NCBI GenBank assembly: GCA_013368315.1
Contig: JAACJM010000051.1
Location: forward strand, 1 to 64,000
Reading direction: 5' to 3'
Source: Tetrapyrgos nigripes
Taxonomy: Eukaryota > Basidiomycota > Agaricomycetes > Agaricales > Campanellaceae
DNA length: 64,000 nt
Positions within the stretch are counted from its first letter, which is position 1. Every line of letters begins with the position of its first letter. Positions 45,068 through 55,700 of the stretch are shown here, piece by piece. The translations under genes were made by a program, and so were the position numbers. Under the pieces are notes generated by a model that saw nothing but the letters and a program-made list of their open reading frames with translations, had not been told where the DNA came from and did not search any database.

Positions 45068-47407
45068 TCATCTGGACAACAGGTCAGCTTTGTTCAGACT
45101 TCCTGGTTTATGTTGGAGGGAGAACTCAAATCGTGTAAGGAATAACGCCCATCGTGCTTGTCGCTGACTGAGTTTTTGGGCGGTCTGGAAATACTCCAAG
45201 TTCCTGTGATCGGTGAAGATTTCGATAGAATGGGGGGCCCCCTCCAAATAGTGTCTCCATGCTTCCAGCGCTCGTATAATTGCCAGTAGTTCCTTGTCAT
45301 GGATGTCGTAGTTTCGTTTGGTTTCTGAGAGGGATTTGGAGATGTAGGCGACGGGGTGCCATCGATTGTCTTCCCCGGTTTGCATAAGTATTCCCCCTGT
45401 TGCGTAGTCTGATGCGTCTACTTCCACTCGGTATGGCTTCGTGTGATCTGGCATTAGTAGAACGGGTTTAGACGTGAAGGCCGTTTTGAGGGATTGGAAT
45501 GCCTTTTCGGCCTCTGTTCCCCAGTTCCAGTGGTTGTCCTTCCTCGTCAGATTGAAGAGGGGACGTGCGATTTTCGAAAAGTCTTTGATGAAGCGTCTGT
45601 AGAAGTTTCCGAATCCTAAGAAGGCCTGAACTTCCTTTACTGTTTTGGGGGTCGGCCATTCAAGTACTCCTTCTACCTTGGCTGGGTCCATTGACAAAGT
45701 GTGGTGAGAGACAATTAGTCCCAAGAAGTCGACCTTGTCTGCTTCGAATACGCATTTTTCGGGTTTGGCGTATAGGTCATTGTCCCGTAGTCGTTGTAGG
45801 ACTGTTCGGACTAGTTCTCGATGTTCTTCTAGATCATGGGTGAATACTAAAATGTCATCCATATAGATGACGATCTTCCCTTGGTCGATGAGATCTTTGA
45901 AAATAGTGTTCATCATCGCTTGGAATGTCGCTGGCGAGTTCATTAATCCAAAGAACATGACAGTCGGTTCAAATAGTCCTCGGTTGGTTTTGAAGGCGGC
46001 TTTCCATTCGTCCCCCTCTTTGATACGGATGTTATTGTATCCCCATCGTAGGTCAATTTTACTGAACACGTATGCGTTTTTGAGTTTGTCGATTAGTTCT
46101 GGGATGAGAGGTAGTGGGTATGCGTTTTTCACGGTACCCTTATTGAGCGCTCTGTAATCCTGTACTGGGCGTAGCTTTCCGTCCTTTTTTTTAACAAAGA
46201 AGAAGGGACTTGCCATTGGAGATTTCGATGGTTTAATATATCCCTTTTCAAGATTTTCGTTCAGGAAGGAGTCAAGTTCGGATTGTTCGTTCGGGGAAAG
46301 AGGGTACGTTTTACATGCGCGTGGTTGGAAGCCGTCTTGTAGCTCGATTGCATGATCCCAATCGCTTCGTTGGGGTAGGCGTTCTGAAGTCTTTTTGTCG
46401 AACACCGATAAGTATTCGTGATACTGTTCGGGTATTTGTTCTTGTAACGAGGTCGGCGAGTTCGTGGATTCATTTTGAGTGTTTCGTCGTGCTTTGGTAA
46501 AGGCAGTTCGAATACTCAGCTTGGTTCCTGACGGGTCTTCGTCAGGGTCGTTAGGGGTATCTAAATATTCCATAATGAGTTCGCTCCATTGTCCCGGAAC
46601 GTTCCACTGTCCAGTCGTATCTTCTGAGCCGAGCATTGCTCCTAAGTCCACTCGTTCCAGTCGGATCTTCCTAGGTCGTTGTGATCGACGTTGTCCGGCC
46701 ACCTTGGGTTGTGGTATCGTTTTATGAGGTCCTACGATATCTTTGAATATTACTTGGTAATTTCGGTGATGTATTCTGGGGTCGACTATTTCAGGTTGTT
46801 TTGTTTTCGGAGGGGAGATTTTCGACTTAGCTTTGGTCAATACTGGGGCGTTTTCCAGTGCACAAGCGTTGGGGCATCGTGTTAGGTTGATCTCTGATGT
46901 CGTCCAGTCGATCTCCGGATTGTGATGTCGTAACCAATCGGTACCTAAAATGATATCATGATCTCCGATATCCGTGATATAAAACTCGGCGGTCTCTTCG
47001 TGGTGAGATTGGTGGTCTTGGGTGTAGATTCGTAGTTTTTGAATGGTGTAGTGTCTTACCCATCCCATCACGTTTTCTGATCCGTCGACGTTTCGAACTG
47101 GAAATGGTTTTTCTAGGGGGATGCGTTTGAGTTGATTTTTTTGGGCGAAGGCGTCATTAATGATGATTCCTTCTGCTCCACTGTCCAGCAGAGCGGTTGC
47201 GTCGATTTTTCGTCCAGTTACTTTCCCGATCAATTCGGTTTTTAGCTCTATTGAGGGGGTCTGTTGGTTTCGAGTGATTGCCGTGATTCTCAATTCAGAT
47301 GGGGATCGTGGCTTACGAAAGGGTATAAGACTCGTGTATTGCCTGTGTTTTACTGGTATGTATGTCCATGTCCCTCCTCCCGACAACGTGGCAGGGGAGG
47401 TACTCAA
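45068..47407 (-). CDS. pol: Element C pol, protease-RT-RNase H part
   Basis: 779 codons open from the gag overlap, no ATG at its start. Protease TALLDSGAEG (residues about 75-77), RT with IYMDDILVF (about residue 515), RNase H with VEVDASDYATGG, HDKELLAIIRALEAW and IFTDHRNLEYF. It ends with TGA (45068-45070) at LSR-stop-PDHK where the frame should continue into integrase. Confidence 0.93.
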   Translation of the reverse strand: MSTSPATLSGGGTWTYIPVKHRQYTSLIPFRKPRSPSELRITAITRNQQTPSIELKTELIGKVTGRKIDATALLDSGAEGIIINDAFAQKNQLKRIPLEKPFPVRNVDGSENVMGWVRHYTIQKLRIYTQDHQSHHEETAEFYITDIGDHDIILGTDWLRHHNPEIDWTTSEINLTRCPNACALENAPVLTKAKSKISPPKTKQPEIVDPRIHHRNYQVIFKDIVGPHKTIPQPKVAGQRRSQRPRKIRLERVDLGAMLGSEDTTGQWNVPGQWSELIMEYLDTPNDPDEDPSGTKLSIRTAFTKARRNTQNESTNSPTSLQEQIPEQYHEYLSVFDKKTSERLPQRSDWDHAIELQDGFQPRACKTYPLSPNEQSELDSFLNENLEKGYIKPSKSPMASPFFFVKKKDGKLRPVQDYRALNKGTVKNAYPLPLIPELIDKLKNAYVFSKIDLRWGYNNIRIKEGDEWKAAFKTNRGLFEPTVMFFGLMNSPATFQAMMNTIFKDLIDQGKIVIYMDDILVFTHDLEEHRELVRTVLQRLRDNDLYAKPEKCVFEADKVDFLGLIVSHHTLSMDPAKVEGVLEWPTPKTVKEVQAFLGFGNFYRRFIKDFSKIARPLFNLTRKDNHWNWGTEAEKAFQSLKTAFTSKPVLLMPDHTKPYRVEVDASDYATGGILMQTGEDNRWHPVAYISKSLSETKRNYDIHDKELLAIIRALEAWRHYLEGAPHSIEIFTDHRNLEYFQTAQKLSQRQARWALFLTRFEFSLQHKPGSLNKADLLSR

Positions 47408-48558
47408 AAATCCGATTCCGTTACGAACTTCTTTAGTAGTCCTTCTTTCTCTTCTCCCGACAATGCTCCGATTCTGGCAGTGAGTTCTGAGATATTATCC
47501 GTGGTGGCGTCGACCTTAGGATCCGAGGTCTCGGTACCGACCGCGGTTTTCTTTATGGAGGGTCTCCAGGTCATGTTGTTGGGAATGGTCGGAGGTGTAC
47601 TAGGGAACGTAGGGCAATCGTTTCCCATATGTCCCTGTCCTCGGCATCTGAAGCATCGCCCTTCCTTCTTCATTTTTTCCCTTTCTTGGGGGGTCAGTTT
47701 CGGTGGATATTTAGTGATTGAAGATGCACCTGGGACGTTGTCTTGGAAGGCGTTTACTTCCATACTCCTTGCCCGACCACTTCTTGTGCCCTGTGACGCT
47801 CGTCCCAGTTGTCCTTCCTCCCTTTGAGGTTTACTCCATGAGGTTTTCTCTTCCTGCCTTTCTAACCAAATCATGTGTTGTTTTACCGCTGCCTTTTGTA
47901 ATGCCGCGAGATTTCTGGGTTGAGTGGATAGGTAGGAGATCCGGTCGACTAGTCCACGGGGAAGTCCTTTTCGATAGTACTTCATTAACGCCTTGTCGTT
48001 ATAGCCAGTATCGTCAGCGTATCGTTTGAATTGGGAGTTGTACTTATCTATATCGGCCAGGGCTCCCTCCATTTTAATATGTTCTATTTTGGTTTGGGCC
48101 TGGGTTTCTCGGGCCGAGGGTTTGAAATCCCGTAGGAATTCTCGTTTCATCTCGTGTAGAGTCCAGGATTTCTTTTTCGTTTTTGAGGCGGAAGAGTCTT
48201 CATCGGTACTCGTATATTCTTCATCACTATCACTGAAGTCATCTTCCTCCTCGAAGACCTTCGCCATCATATTTCGTGCCCATCGTTTCGCTTCATCTCC
48301 TGAGAATAGTGTGAGGAAGAACGATATCTTTTCGTCTTCGGTAGGATAGACTTGGTCGTTGAGACGGAGATAGTTGTTAAATTCGGCCATCCAATCTTTC
48401 GTTTGGTTCCGATCTCCTGTGAACTTCTCTGGTTTTACTCCTCGCTCTTTGGTAGTCATGTTAGGGAAGGTTGAAGACTGCGCGTCATCGTCAGGTAGTG
48501 CGGCGTCATGGGGTGCTTGGGTTCCTCCCGCAGTGGCTGTGGCGGGATTTTCGGACAT
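47404..48558 (-). CDS. gag: Element C gag (intact)
   Basis: 384 codons from an ATG at 48558. Capsid-type region (KFTGDRNQTKDWMAEFNNYL, FFLTLFSGDEAKRWA), an acidic linker (FSDSDEEYTSTDED), a helical C-terminal capsid part and one CCHC knuckle (CFRCRGQGHMGNDC). It ends SDF-TGA, overlapping pol in the -1 frame. The acidic stretch and a full-length frame without stops make this the best preserved gag of the nest. Confidence 0.92.
   Translation of the reverse strand: MSENPATATAGGTQAPHDAALPDDDAQSSTFPNMTTKERGVKPEKFTGDRNQTKDWMAEFNNYLRLNDQVYPTEDEKISFFLTLFSGDEAKRWARNMMAKVFEEEDDFSDSDEEYTSTDEDSSASKTKKKSWTLHEMKREFLRDFKPSARETQAQTKIEHIKMEGALADIDKYNSQFKRYADDTGYNDKALMKYYRKGLPRGLVDRISYLSTQPRNLAALQKAAVKQHMIWLERQEEKTSWSKPQREEGQLGRASQGTRSGRARSMEVNAFQDNVPGASSITKYPPKLTPQEREKMKKEGRCFRCRGQGHMGNDCPTFPSTPPTIPNNMTWRPSIKKTAVGTETSDPKVDATTDNISELTARIGALSGEEKEGLLKKFVTESDF
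47407..47413 (-). promoter_or_regulatory. Element C gag-pol -1 frameshift site GGATTTT-TGA
   Basis: Same heptamer and same position relative to the gag stop as in element A. Pol opens at TTG in the -1 frame with no nearby ATG. Confidence 0.55.
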
Positions 48559-48932
48559 TTCGAGGGCGGCGTGAAGGGAGTGGAAGTCGATTGGTTGTGA
48601 GGGGTTGACTGAGATGGGTTCTTGGACTGCACTAGGAGTACTGTCCGTTGGGGACCTGTTGAGAGGGGTCGATTATTTATGGAGAGTCGGTTGGGACACG
48701 GATGGGTTGTGCAAAACTCCCACCTGTTTTCGTGTGAGAAATAGCAATCTTGCTGGTTTCGGGGGAAATGTGCGTGAGGACGTCAGAGACAAACGATGTG
48801 GGGAGAGGAAGTGCGACTGGGATTTTGTGAGGCTGTACGAGATCTAGTGCTTCTAGGGATTCCGCTTCCGCTCATTCACTCGTTTTCGGATTCCGGAAAC
48901 AAGTGATCCCACTGTTCACCTGAGACGTCTTC

Positions 48933-49428
48933 CTAAGAGGTTAGCAACCTGTAGTAGTCGTTTACTCTAGGGATTCGAGTTTGGAGATATTCGTGGTATT
49001 CTTCTCGGTCGAATTCCGAGATAGCGCTATCTTCGTAGTCGGCGTGACTGAACCAATATGGAAGAGTTGTGTTTCCTAGTTGAACGAAGTAACAAGTGTC
49101 TGCAATTGTAACGTGGCGTGGAAGTGTGTTTTCAGGTGATATCTTTATTCGGAGGTATTCGAGGATGGCAACTTCACCTGAGGTCCACGATCTTTTGTTG
49201 AGTACGATCCAACAATCGTCGAATGCGATAGCGTGTTCGCGTATTGCTGTTTTCACTTCTTCTAGGTAGTTTATGAAGCCGTCCGATGCTTCGATGGGGA
49301 AAGGATATATCGGTGGGGGTCGGGTTCATAGGTTGTTAAGGAAGGGTTCGAAGTTAAGAGCCAGCGTATTAGTCAGAGATTTCTGTGCGAGGTTTGTTTG
49401 TGAGGTGGGTGTAAGAGAGTCTGTTCAA
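48933..49428 (-). pseudogene. Element C pre-gag ORF, decayed
   Basis: Lies between the 5' LTR and gag. It starts in register with A's pre-gag ORF (LSYTHLTNKP versus LPYTHLTNPP) directly after the LTR, then loses frame (TAA near 49371, frame change, TGA near 49330) and is open again from about 49325 to a TAG at 48933. The conserved core is AFDDCWIVLNKRSWTSGEVA, PRHVTIADTCYFV. No known domain recognised. Confidence 0.55.
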
Positions 49429-49429
49429 G

Positions 49430-49904
49430 TGTCAAGAACGTTGTCACTTAGCAAAACCACCCAAGTCACACAATAAACAAGATAGATTCGGCGAGTTATA
49501 ATGAAATGAGATAGAGAAGGAATGATAGAGACGAGAAGGGATCGAGTAGCTGACTATGCTCGACACTGCACTGTACTAGGAGCGGAGTGGAGACGAAGTG
49601 AACAGACTAAAGAATCTAGCTACAAGATCTAAGATATATATAAGAGAGGAATGAATATGTGAGAATGTCCATGGAGCCTAGGGATCGGAGGAGATAAGAA
49701 TGTGAGTCAAGTAAAGAAGTATATATGTGAGAATGTCCATGGGGATAAAGGAAGCGGAGAAGTGAGTCATAGATCGGGATGGACGATGATGAGAAATAAT
49801 TAGTGTTTATGGGTTTATGGAAGTGATAGAACAGTGAATAGAAGTGAATAGGTAATAGAAGGAAATGAAGAGAAAATCAAGGAGGCGGGAGGCGATTCAT
49901 GACA
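49430..49904 (-). repeat. 5' LTR of element C
   Basis: 475 bp, nearly identical to 42318-42792. The DNA next to it in C's reading direction is CTTGAACAGACTC, which does not begin with TGG. Confidence 0.93.
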
Positions 49905-52709
49905 AGTCCTTTAAGTCAAGGCTCAGCCACAACGGCTGTCGAAAGACAACTGAGCCAGCCACCAGTGCTTGTAGGGTCCCTCCCCAGCAATTTTAACATA
50001 ACACCACCAGAATTTCGCCAAGCAGTGGAAATAATTGAAGATTTGGCCGTAAGATGTCGGAGATTCGCAAGAGATATAGGAGTAGTGGGAACAACGGGAT
50101 GGGGAAACGATGAAGCTATCCAATATATCCGCAATTTGGTAGCTTCTGCAGGATCCAGACCCGGATACATAGAGGTATTGCTGCGGAATAAGGAGTTCTC
50201 TGAAAGATTGGATCAGTTATTTAGGGAAGCAGTAGATCCACTTCTTATGGATTTAATTTCATACGATCCGAGAATGGCTCTCTCGACCGAGAATAGGTCG
50301 ATGACACACGCAGAAGCTCGTGAAATTCAAATACGAACTTCTCGCCATTTGTCACCGCTGAACATCTCGGATTTAGTATCAGCGAATACAGACGATGCGG
50401 TAATTGAAGGAACTCAAAGATATACCGAACTAACCGGAGGAAAGGTAAGTGAAGAACGCATGATGCGAGAACTTCGGAACGTTCTCGTCGATACGGGTCC
50501 ATCCCGAAGTGCATCTAGAGCAAACACCCACGCCTCAAGAACAACTAATCGAAGGAATACCCCGAGACCAGTAAATCCAGTGCTAAGGAGCACCACAAGT
50601 CAAGCCACGGGCTCAGTGATTCAACCACAACGCACTACCCTAGGAATACCACGATACATACCCCCTGCTCAACGAAATCGACGATTAGTTCTAGAGTCGA
50701 ACAATCGTCCCAACAGAGGTAATACCCTCGAACCAATCGCCCAACCAGCTGTACGAATAAATGAGAATATTGAACACTTGCCAACCTACGAAGTTACTCC
50801 TATGAGTAACCGACTACAACCTGGAGAAATACGCAACACAGGGTATAGGTATACACCTGGCATTCCCCAGGCTCGTAGAAATCGTGCCACTCTTAGCGAA
50901 GTATGGAGGAGGAATCGCCAAGGAAGGGAGGAAGGGTTTCGGGCATACGTTGAAACGGTTATTGACGAGGAAGAATCCCAAGAACGCGAACCCAGGATTA
51001 CGGAAATCATCGAGGAACCTATTCAAGAGGAAAGAACAGTACCTACCACCAGGAATCCCTCTCGAGTCCCATCTCCCAGTACACCAAGGATTCCCGCCAA
51101 GGAAAAAGGTAAGCAAGTGATTAGAAATACTGATGTGTCTTTTTTCACAGAACAACGGGACTCACCCCCACATATGGACCCTCCACGTGTAGACAGAGAG
51201 GAACAAAGGTCGAGAACTTCTACCGAAAGGGTTTCAGTGGCAGGACCTGATATAAGTACTAGAACATTACGAAGGCAACCCGCCCTTTTAGATATAACTG
51301 TTCTAGATAATATTCCGGAATCAACAGGAATACCTGTGAGGAATATCCCAATACTATCTATTCAAGAAAGAGGACCACCATCATCCCCTCCTACCCCTCC
51401 AAATGAACCACCAACTCCGTCACCCACGCCACCCAGCTCAGATAGGACGTATGTGACAGCGTCAGAAGGTGGGGGACCCCCAGATCCAGAAGATCCTGAT
51501 GGTTCAAGAGGAAGAAGAGGTCTAAGAGGTCACAGAGGTCATAGGGGACCACCAGGACCTCCAGGACCACCGGGACCACCAGGCCCAGATGGTAACAGAG
51601 GACCACAAGGGGACCCTGGAAATGGAGGAAATGGAGGGAATGCTGAAGAACGAATCAGGAGGGAAGCCCTAGCTCGAGAAGCCAAGTTAGAAATTAGAAA
51701 ACCGGATCCGTTTGACGGGAATGATAGAAGCCTATGGAGAACATTCATTAGTGATTGCATATGTATGTTTACAGCAAAACCAACTCTGTACGAGACAGAA
51801 AATTCGAGAGTTACCTTTGCCTCGTCTTACCTCACAGGGGCAGCAGCTAGGTATTACCAGAATTTAGTGGAAAGGGAAATGATGGAAGGGGTTTACCTGG
51901 TTGCCCTACATAACTGGCAAGCTTTTGTGGGGACTTTTGGAAGATTATTTGGGGTCCACGACGAACAATTATACTCACAAGCGGCACTGGATAAAGTATT
52001 ACAAAAAGCGGGTGAGACCTTCGCCGATTTCCTGGTACGATTTGAAGACGCTTCGTTACTTACCCAATACAATGAACCTGCATTAAGGTGGAGGTTACTA
52101 TTACAAATAAGAAGAGATTTGAGGAACCGACTTACCTTGGTAGGAAGAATTCCTCGTGGTTTCAACGAAGTTGTAGACCGACTTCTTGACCTCGACGCTG
52201 CAAGAGAAGCCTTCAATGAAGCTGGATTAGCCACCAATAACTATGCTAATCCTACGTACGTAACTAATACAGTACCGACGACACGAAACCATCCGAACCA
52301 ACCAAACGCCGTGGCTGGACCCGGACCCACAACCCAAGCTAATCGAAACCGACCCCGCAATAACCAACCCCAGACCCCAGTTACAGGGCGAGCTGCACAA
52401 TCTCAAGCTTTTGGGACTTGACCCTTCGTACGCCTCACTAAAGAGGAATGAGACCGACGGATGAGTAATGGATTATGCATCCGATGTGGCGCGTCAGGGC
52501 ACTTTGGGAGAGATTGCCCTCCCGAGAACGATCCAGTTCACGTAGAAGAAGTAGTAGCTAGAGCTGGAGTAATTGTTGAAGAAGGGGAAATCGAGACGTT
52601 TTATGGATACGACGAAGATGGGAATATTCACGAGTTGGGACAAGAGGAGGAAGCTGAAGAACAGGGAAACGAGGATGGGGCTCAGGACGAATTGCCCAAT
52701 GTGGACTGA
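49905..52709 (+). pseudogene. gag: Element B gag, 3' part: collagen-like tract, capsid, zinc knuckle
   Basis: Resumes B's gag frame after C. A long disordered region is followed by a collagen-like Gly-X-Y run (RGPPGPPGPPGPPGPDG, about 51545-51600), then a retrotransposon gag/capsid domain (PDPFDGNDRSLWRTFISDC, about 51700; LTGAAARYYQNLV; FGVHDEQLYSQAALDKVL; LLLQIRRDLRNRL, to about 52210) and a CCHC knuckle (CIRCGASGHFGRDC, about 52480). TGA at 52419-52421 and 52449-52451 fall where Arg (CGA) is expected (FGT-stop-PFVRLTKEE-stop-DRRM). It ends in an acidic tail at 52709. Total gag would be about 1,290 codons, unusually long. Confidence 0.85.
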
Positions 52710-52780
52710 GCCCTACAATATCAATTAGTCTAAACGCAGTAGTACTTTCAAAAAATAGACTCACTACTCAAACTCCGGAC

Positions 52781-55700
52781 ATGGGAACATCCGTAACCAT
52801 TACCTCAAGATCCGACCAAGCATTTATCATCCAGACAAAAATCTTTGACAGGAATAGTAGTTATTTATCCGCATTGATAGACTCGGGAGCTTCCAGATCG
52901 TTCATCGACTATAAACAAGCAAATAAGTATCCAGATAAGTTATGCCTTCTAGGAAAACCACTGCCGCTAACTCTCTTCGACGGTGAAAACACATCAGCGG
53001 GAGTGATCACTCACTCCATTCAGATTCCACTCCATTATGAGGACGGCACAACTCACATTGAAGAAATGCTGGTCACGAAGTTACACCCAGCTGCCCAAAT
53101 AGTACTGGGTTTTCAATGGCTAAGACGGGTTAACCCCCAGATTGACTGGAAAGGTTTGTCGTTTGCCTTTGAAGGAGGGATACGACTCCAGGCTTCGCTA
53201 CTGGAAAATTATCATCTTCAGCCAGTGGAAAAGAGAAAAGTCACCATCGAAGAAGAAGTGGAAGAAAAGGAAGAAAGACACACGTTAACGTTGGATGACC
53301 CTCTACTATTGCTCGAGTCAGAATTTCTGGAGTACCTACAATCGGAAAATAAAGGACCAACTACACCAGAACGAGGAAAAGAGAACCTGAAAGAGAGGGA
53401 TAAAGGTCGGACAGATAACGAAGAACCAGAAACAAAACATAAAAAACCGATAAAATGCGAAATACCTGAAAAAACACTGGAAATTCTGCAAAACAAAACA
53501 CAAGTACCGAAAATCAGCCTCATAGGTGCTGCACCGTTTGCAGCACTAGTGAATCAAGGGTGTGAAGCCTATACCCTATACATCGCACCAACAAAGAATT
53601 GGAGTTCAACAGAAACTACGAAGGGAGGAGCTGCACAGGTTGGTACAGAAGAAAGGAAAGGAGATACAGAGGAGGAGGAGATTAGGAGAATCATCCCAGA
53701 GCCCTATCACTCATGGATAAAAGTATTCTCTTCAGGGGAGGCCTTACGAATGCCCCCGCACAGACCATACGACGTCACCATCGATACCGGAGAGAACGAG
53801 TTGCCACAACCGAGTAAGCTATATAATATGTCAGAAACGGAGTTGAAATCGTTGAAAGACTACCTTGATGAAATGTTGGGTAAAGGCTTTATTAGAGCCT
53901 CAAAGTCACCCATAGGGGCTCCTGTACTATTTGCTAAGAAAAAAGACGGAAGCCTACGCATGTGTGTTGATTTTAGAGCTTTAAATAAAGTAACCATAAG
54001 AAATAAATACCCCTTACCTTTGATAGGAGATCTGATGGATCGCCTCCGTAAAGCTAAACATTTCACTAAGTTGGACCTACGAGTAGGTTACAATAACGTT
54101 AGAGTGGCTGAAGGGCATGAATGGAAAACTGCCTTTCGAACTAGATATGGTGCATTCGAATATCTAGTTATGCCATTCGGACTTACCAACGCCCCTTCCG
54201 TATTTCAGAGGTTCATGAATGATATTCTTCATGACATGATTGACGTATTCATGGTAATATACCTGGACGACATACTTATATTCTCGGACAATGAAGAAGA
54301 ACACATAGAGCATGTTAAAAAGGTATTGGAAAGACTAGCGCAACATGACTTACACCTAAAGCCCTCAAAATGCGATTTTCATGTTGATTCGGTTGAATAT
54401 TTGGGAATGATCGTGTCAAAGGAGGGAATCTCTATGGACCCTGAGAAAGTGGAAGTCATAAGGAGTTGGAAAGAACCAAGGAACCTGAAAGAACTCCAAA
54501 GTTTCCTTGGCTTTGCAAATTTCTATCGACGTTTTATCGATAATTACTCTGGGATAGTCAAGCCCCTCACCACCTTAACATCAAAGAAAGTTTCTTTTGA
54601 ATGGACGCCACAACGACAAAAAGTATTCGACTTACTCAAAGAAGCTTTCACCCAAGCGCCGATTCTTCGCCACTTCGACCCTACCCTACCTGTTATTGCA
54701 GAATCAGATGCCTCTGATTATGCAATAGCAGCCATCCTATCTCAACCCCACCCAGAAACGGGTGAAATCCATCCAGTGGCGTTTCATGCGAGAGCCATGG
54801 GACCTGCGGAACTCAACTACGACATTTTCGATAAGGAATTACTTGCCATTGTCGATTCTTTTAACCAATGGAGAGCGTATTTGGAAGGATCGAAGTATAC
54901 TGTTCAGGTATACTCCGATCACAACAATTTGCAATTTTTTACTACCACGAAAAAATTGAGCCGACGACAGGCTAGATGGTCCGAGTTCTTGTCTGGATTT
55001 GATTATACTATCAATTACCGGCCGGGACGTCTTGGGGGGAAGCCTGACGCCCTGACCCGAAGAGCGGATGTATACCCAAGGAAGGCGGAAATGGAGCAAA
55101 GAAACAAAAACAACGAAAAAATACTAATACCTCCAGAACGACTATGTGCGGGACTAGTGATCAATGAAGAATTAAACCTACAAAAAATTAGAAACACCAC
55201 GGATAAATATCTACAAATGGGGGAAAAAATAGCCAAGTCCAACGACCCAGGACCCTTCAAATTCGAAGATGGGCTACTGATGCGAGAAGGATTAATATAC
55301 GTACCAGAAGGACATTCGTTGAGACATTCTATCATCCAGGAACACCACGATCACAAGCTGAGAGGACACCCAGGAATAAGAAAAACCATGAAACTTATCC
55401 AAAGGACCTACTTCTGGCCAAAGTTATACAAAGACGTCAAGCTGTACGTACGCACTTGTGAAACCTGCGCAAGGGCGAAATCCAGGAGGAATAAACCTTA
55501 TGGTCTCCTAAAACCACTACCAATCAGCAGAAGACCATGGACCTCTATATCTGTCGACCATATCGTGGAATTACCGGAGTCGAATGGACACGATGCAATT
55601 ATGGTAGTAGTATGCCGAACCACGAAAATGGCAATCTTCATATCCTGTCATACCACGGACAATGCACCGGAATTAGCAAAACTATTTATACGATTCGTGT

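Larger units (their letters stand above)
42313..49909 (-). mobile_element. Element C: Ty3/Gypsy chromovirus, youngest layer
   Basis: Complete minus-strand element of 7,587 bp inserted in B's gag, with target duplication AGTCC at 42313-42317 and 49905-49909 and 475-bp LTRs at 42318-42792 and 49430-49904 that differ at about four or five sites. Order: 5' LTR, decayed pre-gag ORF, gag, pol, third ORF, polypurine tract (AGAGGGGGGG), 3' LTR. Gag is intact. Pol has one TGA and the third ORF one TGA. Related to A but clearly a different subfamily. Confidence 0.95.
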
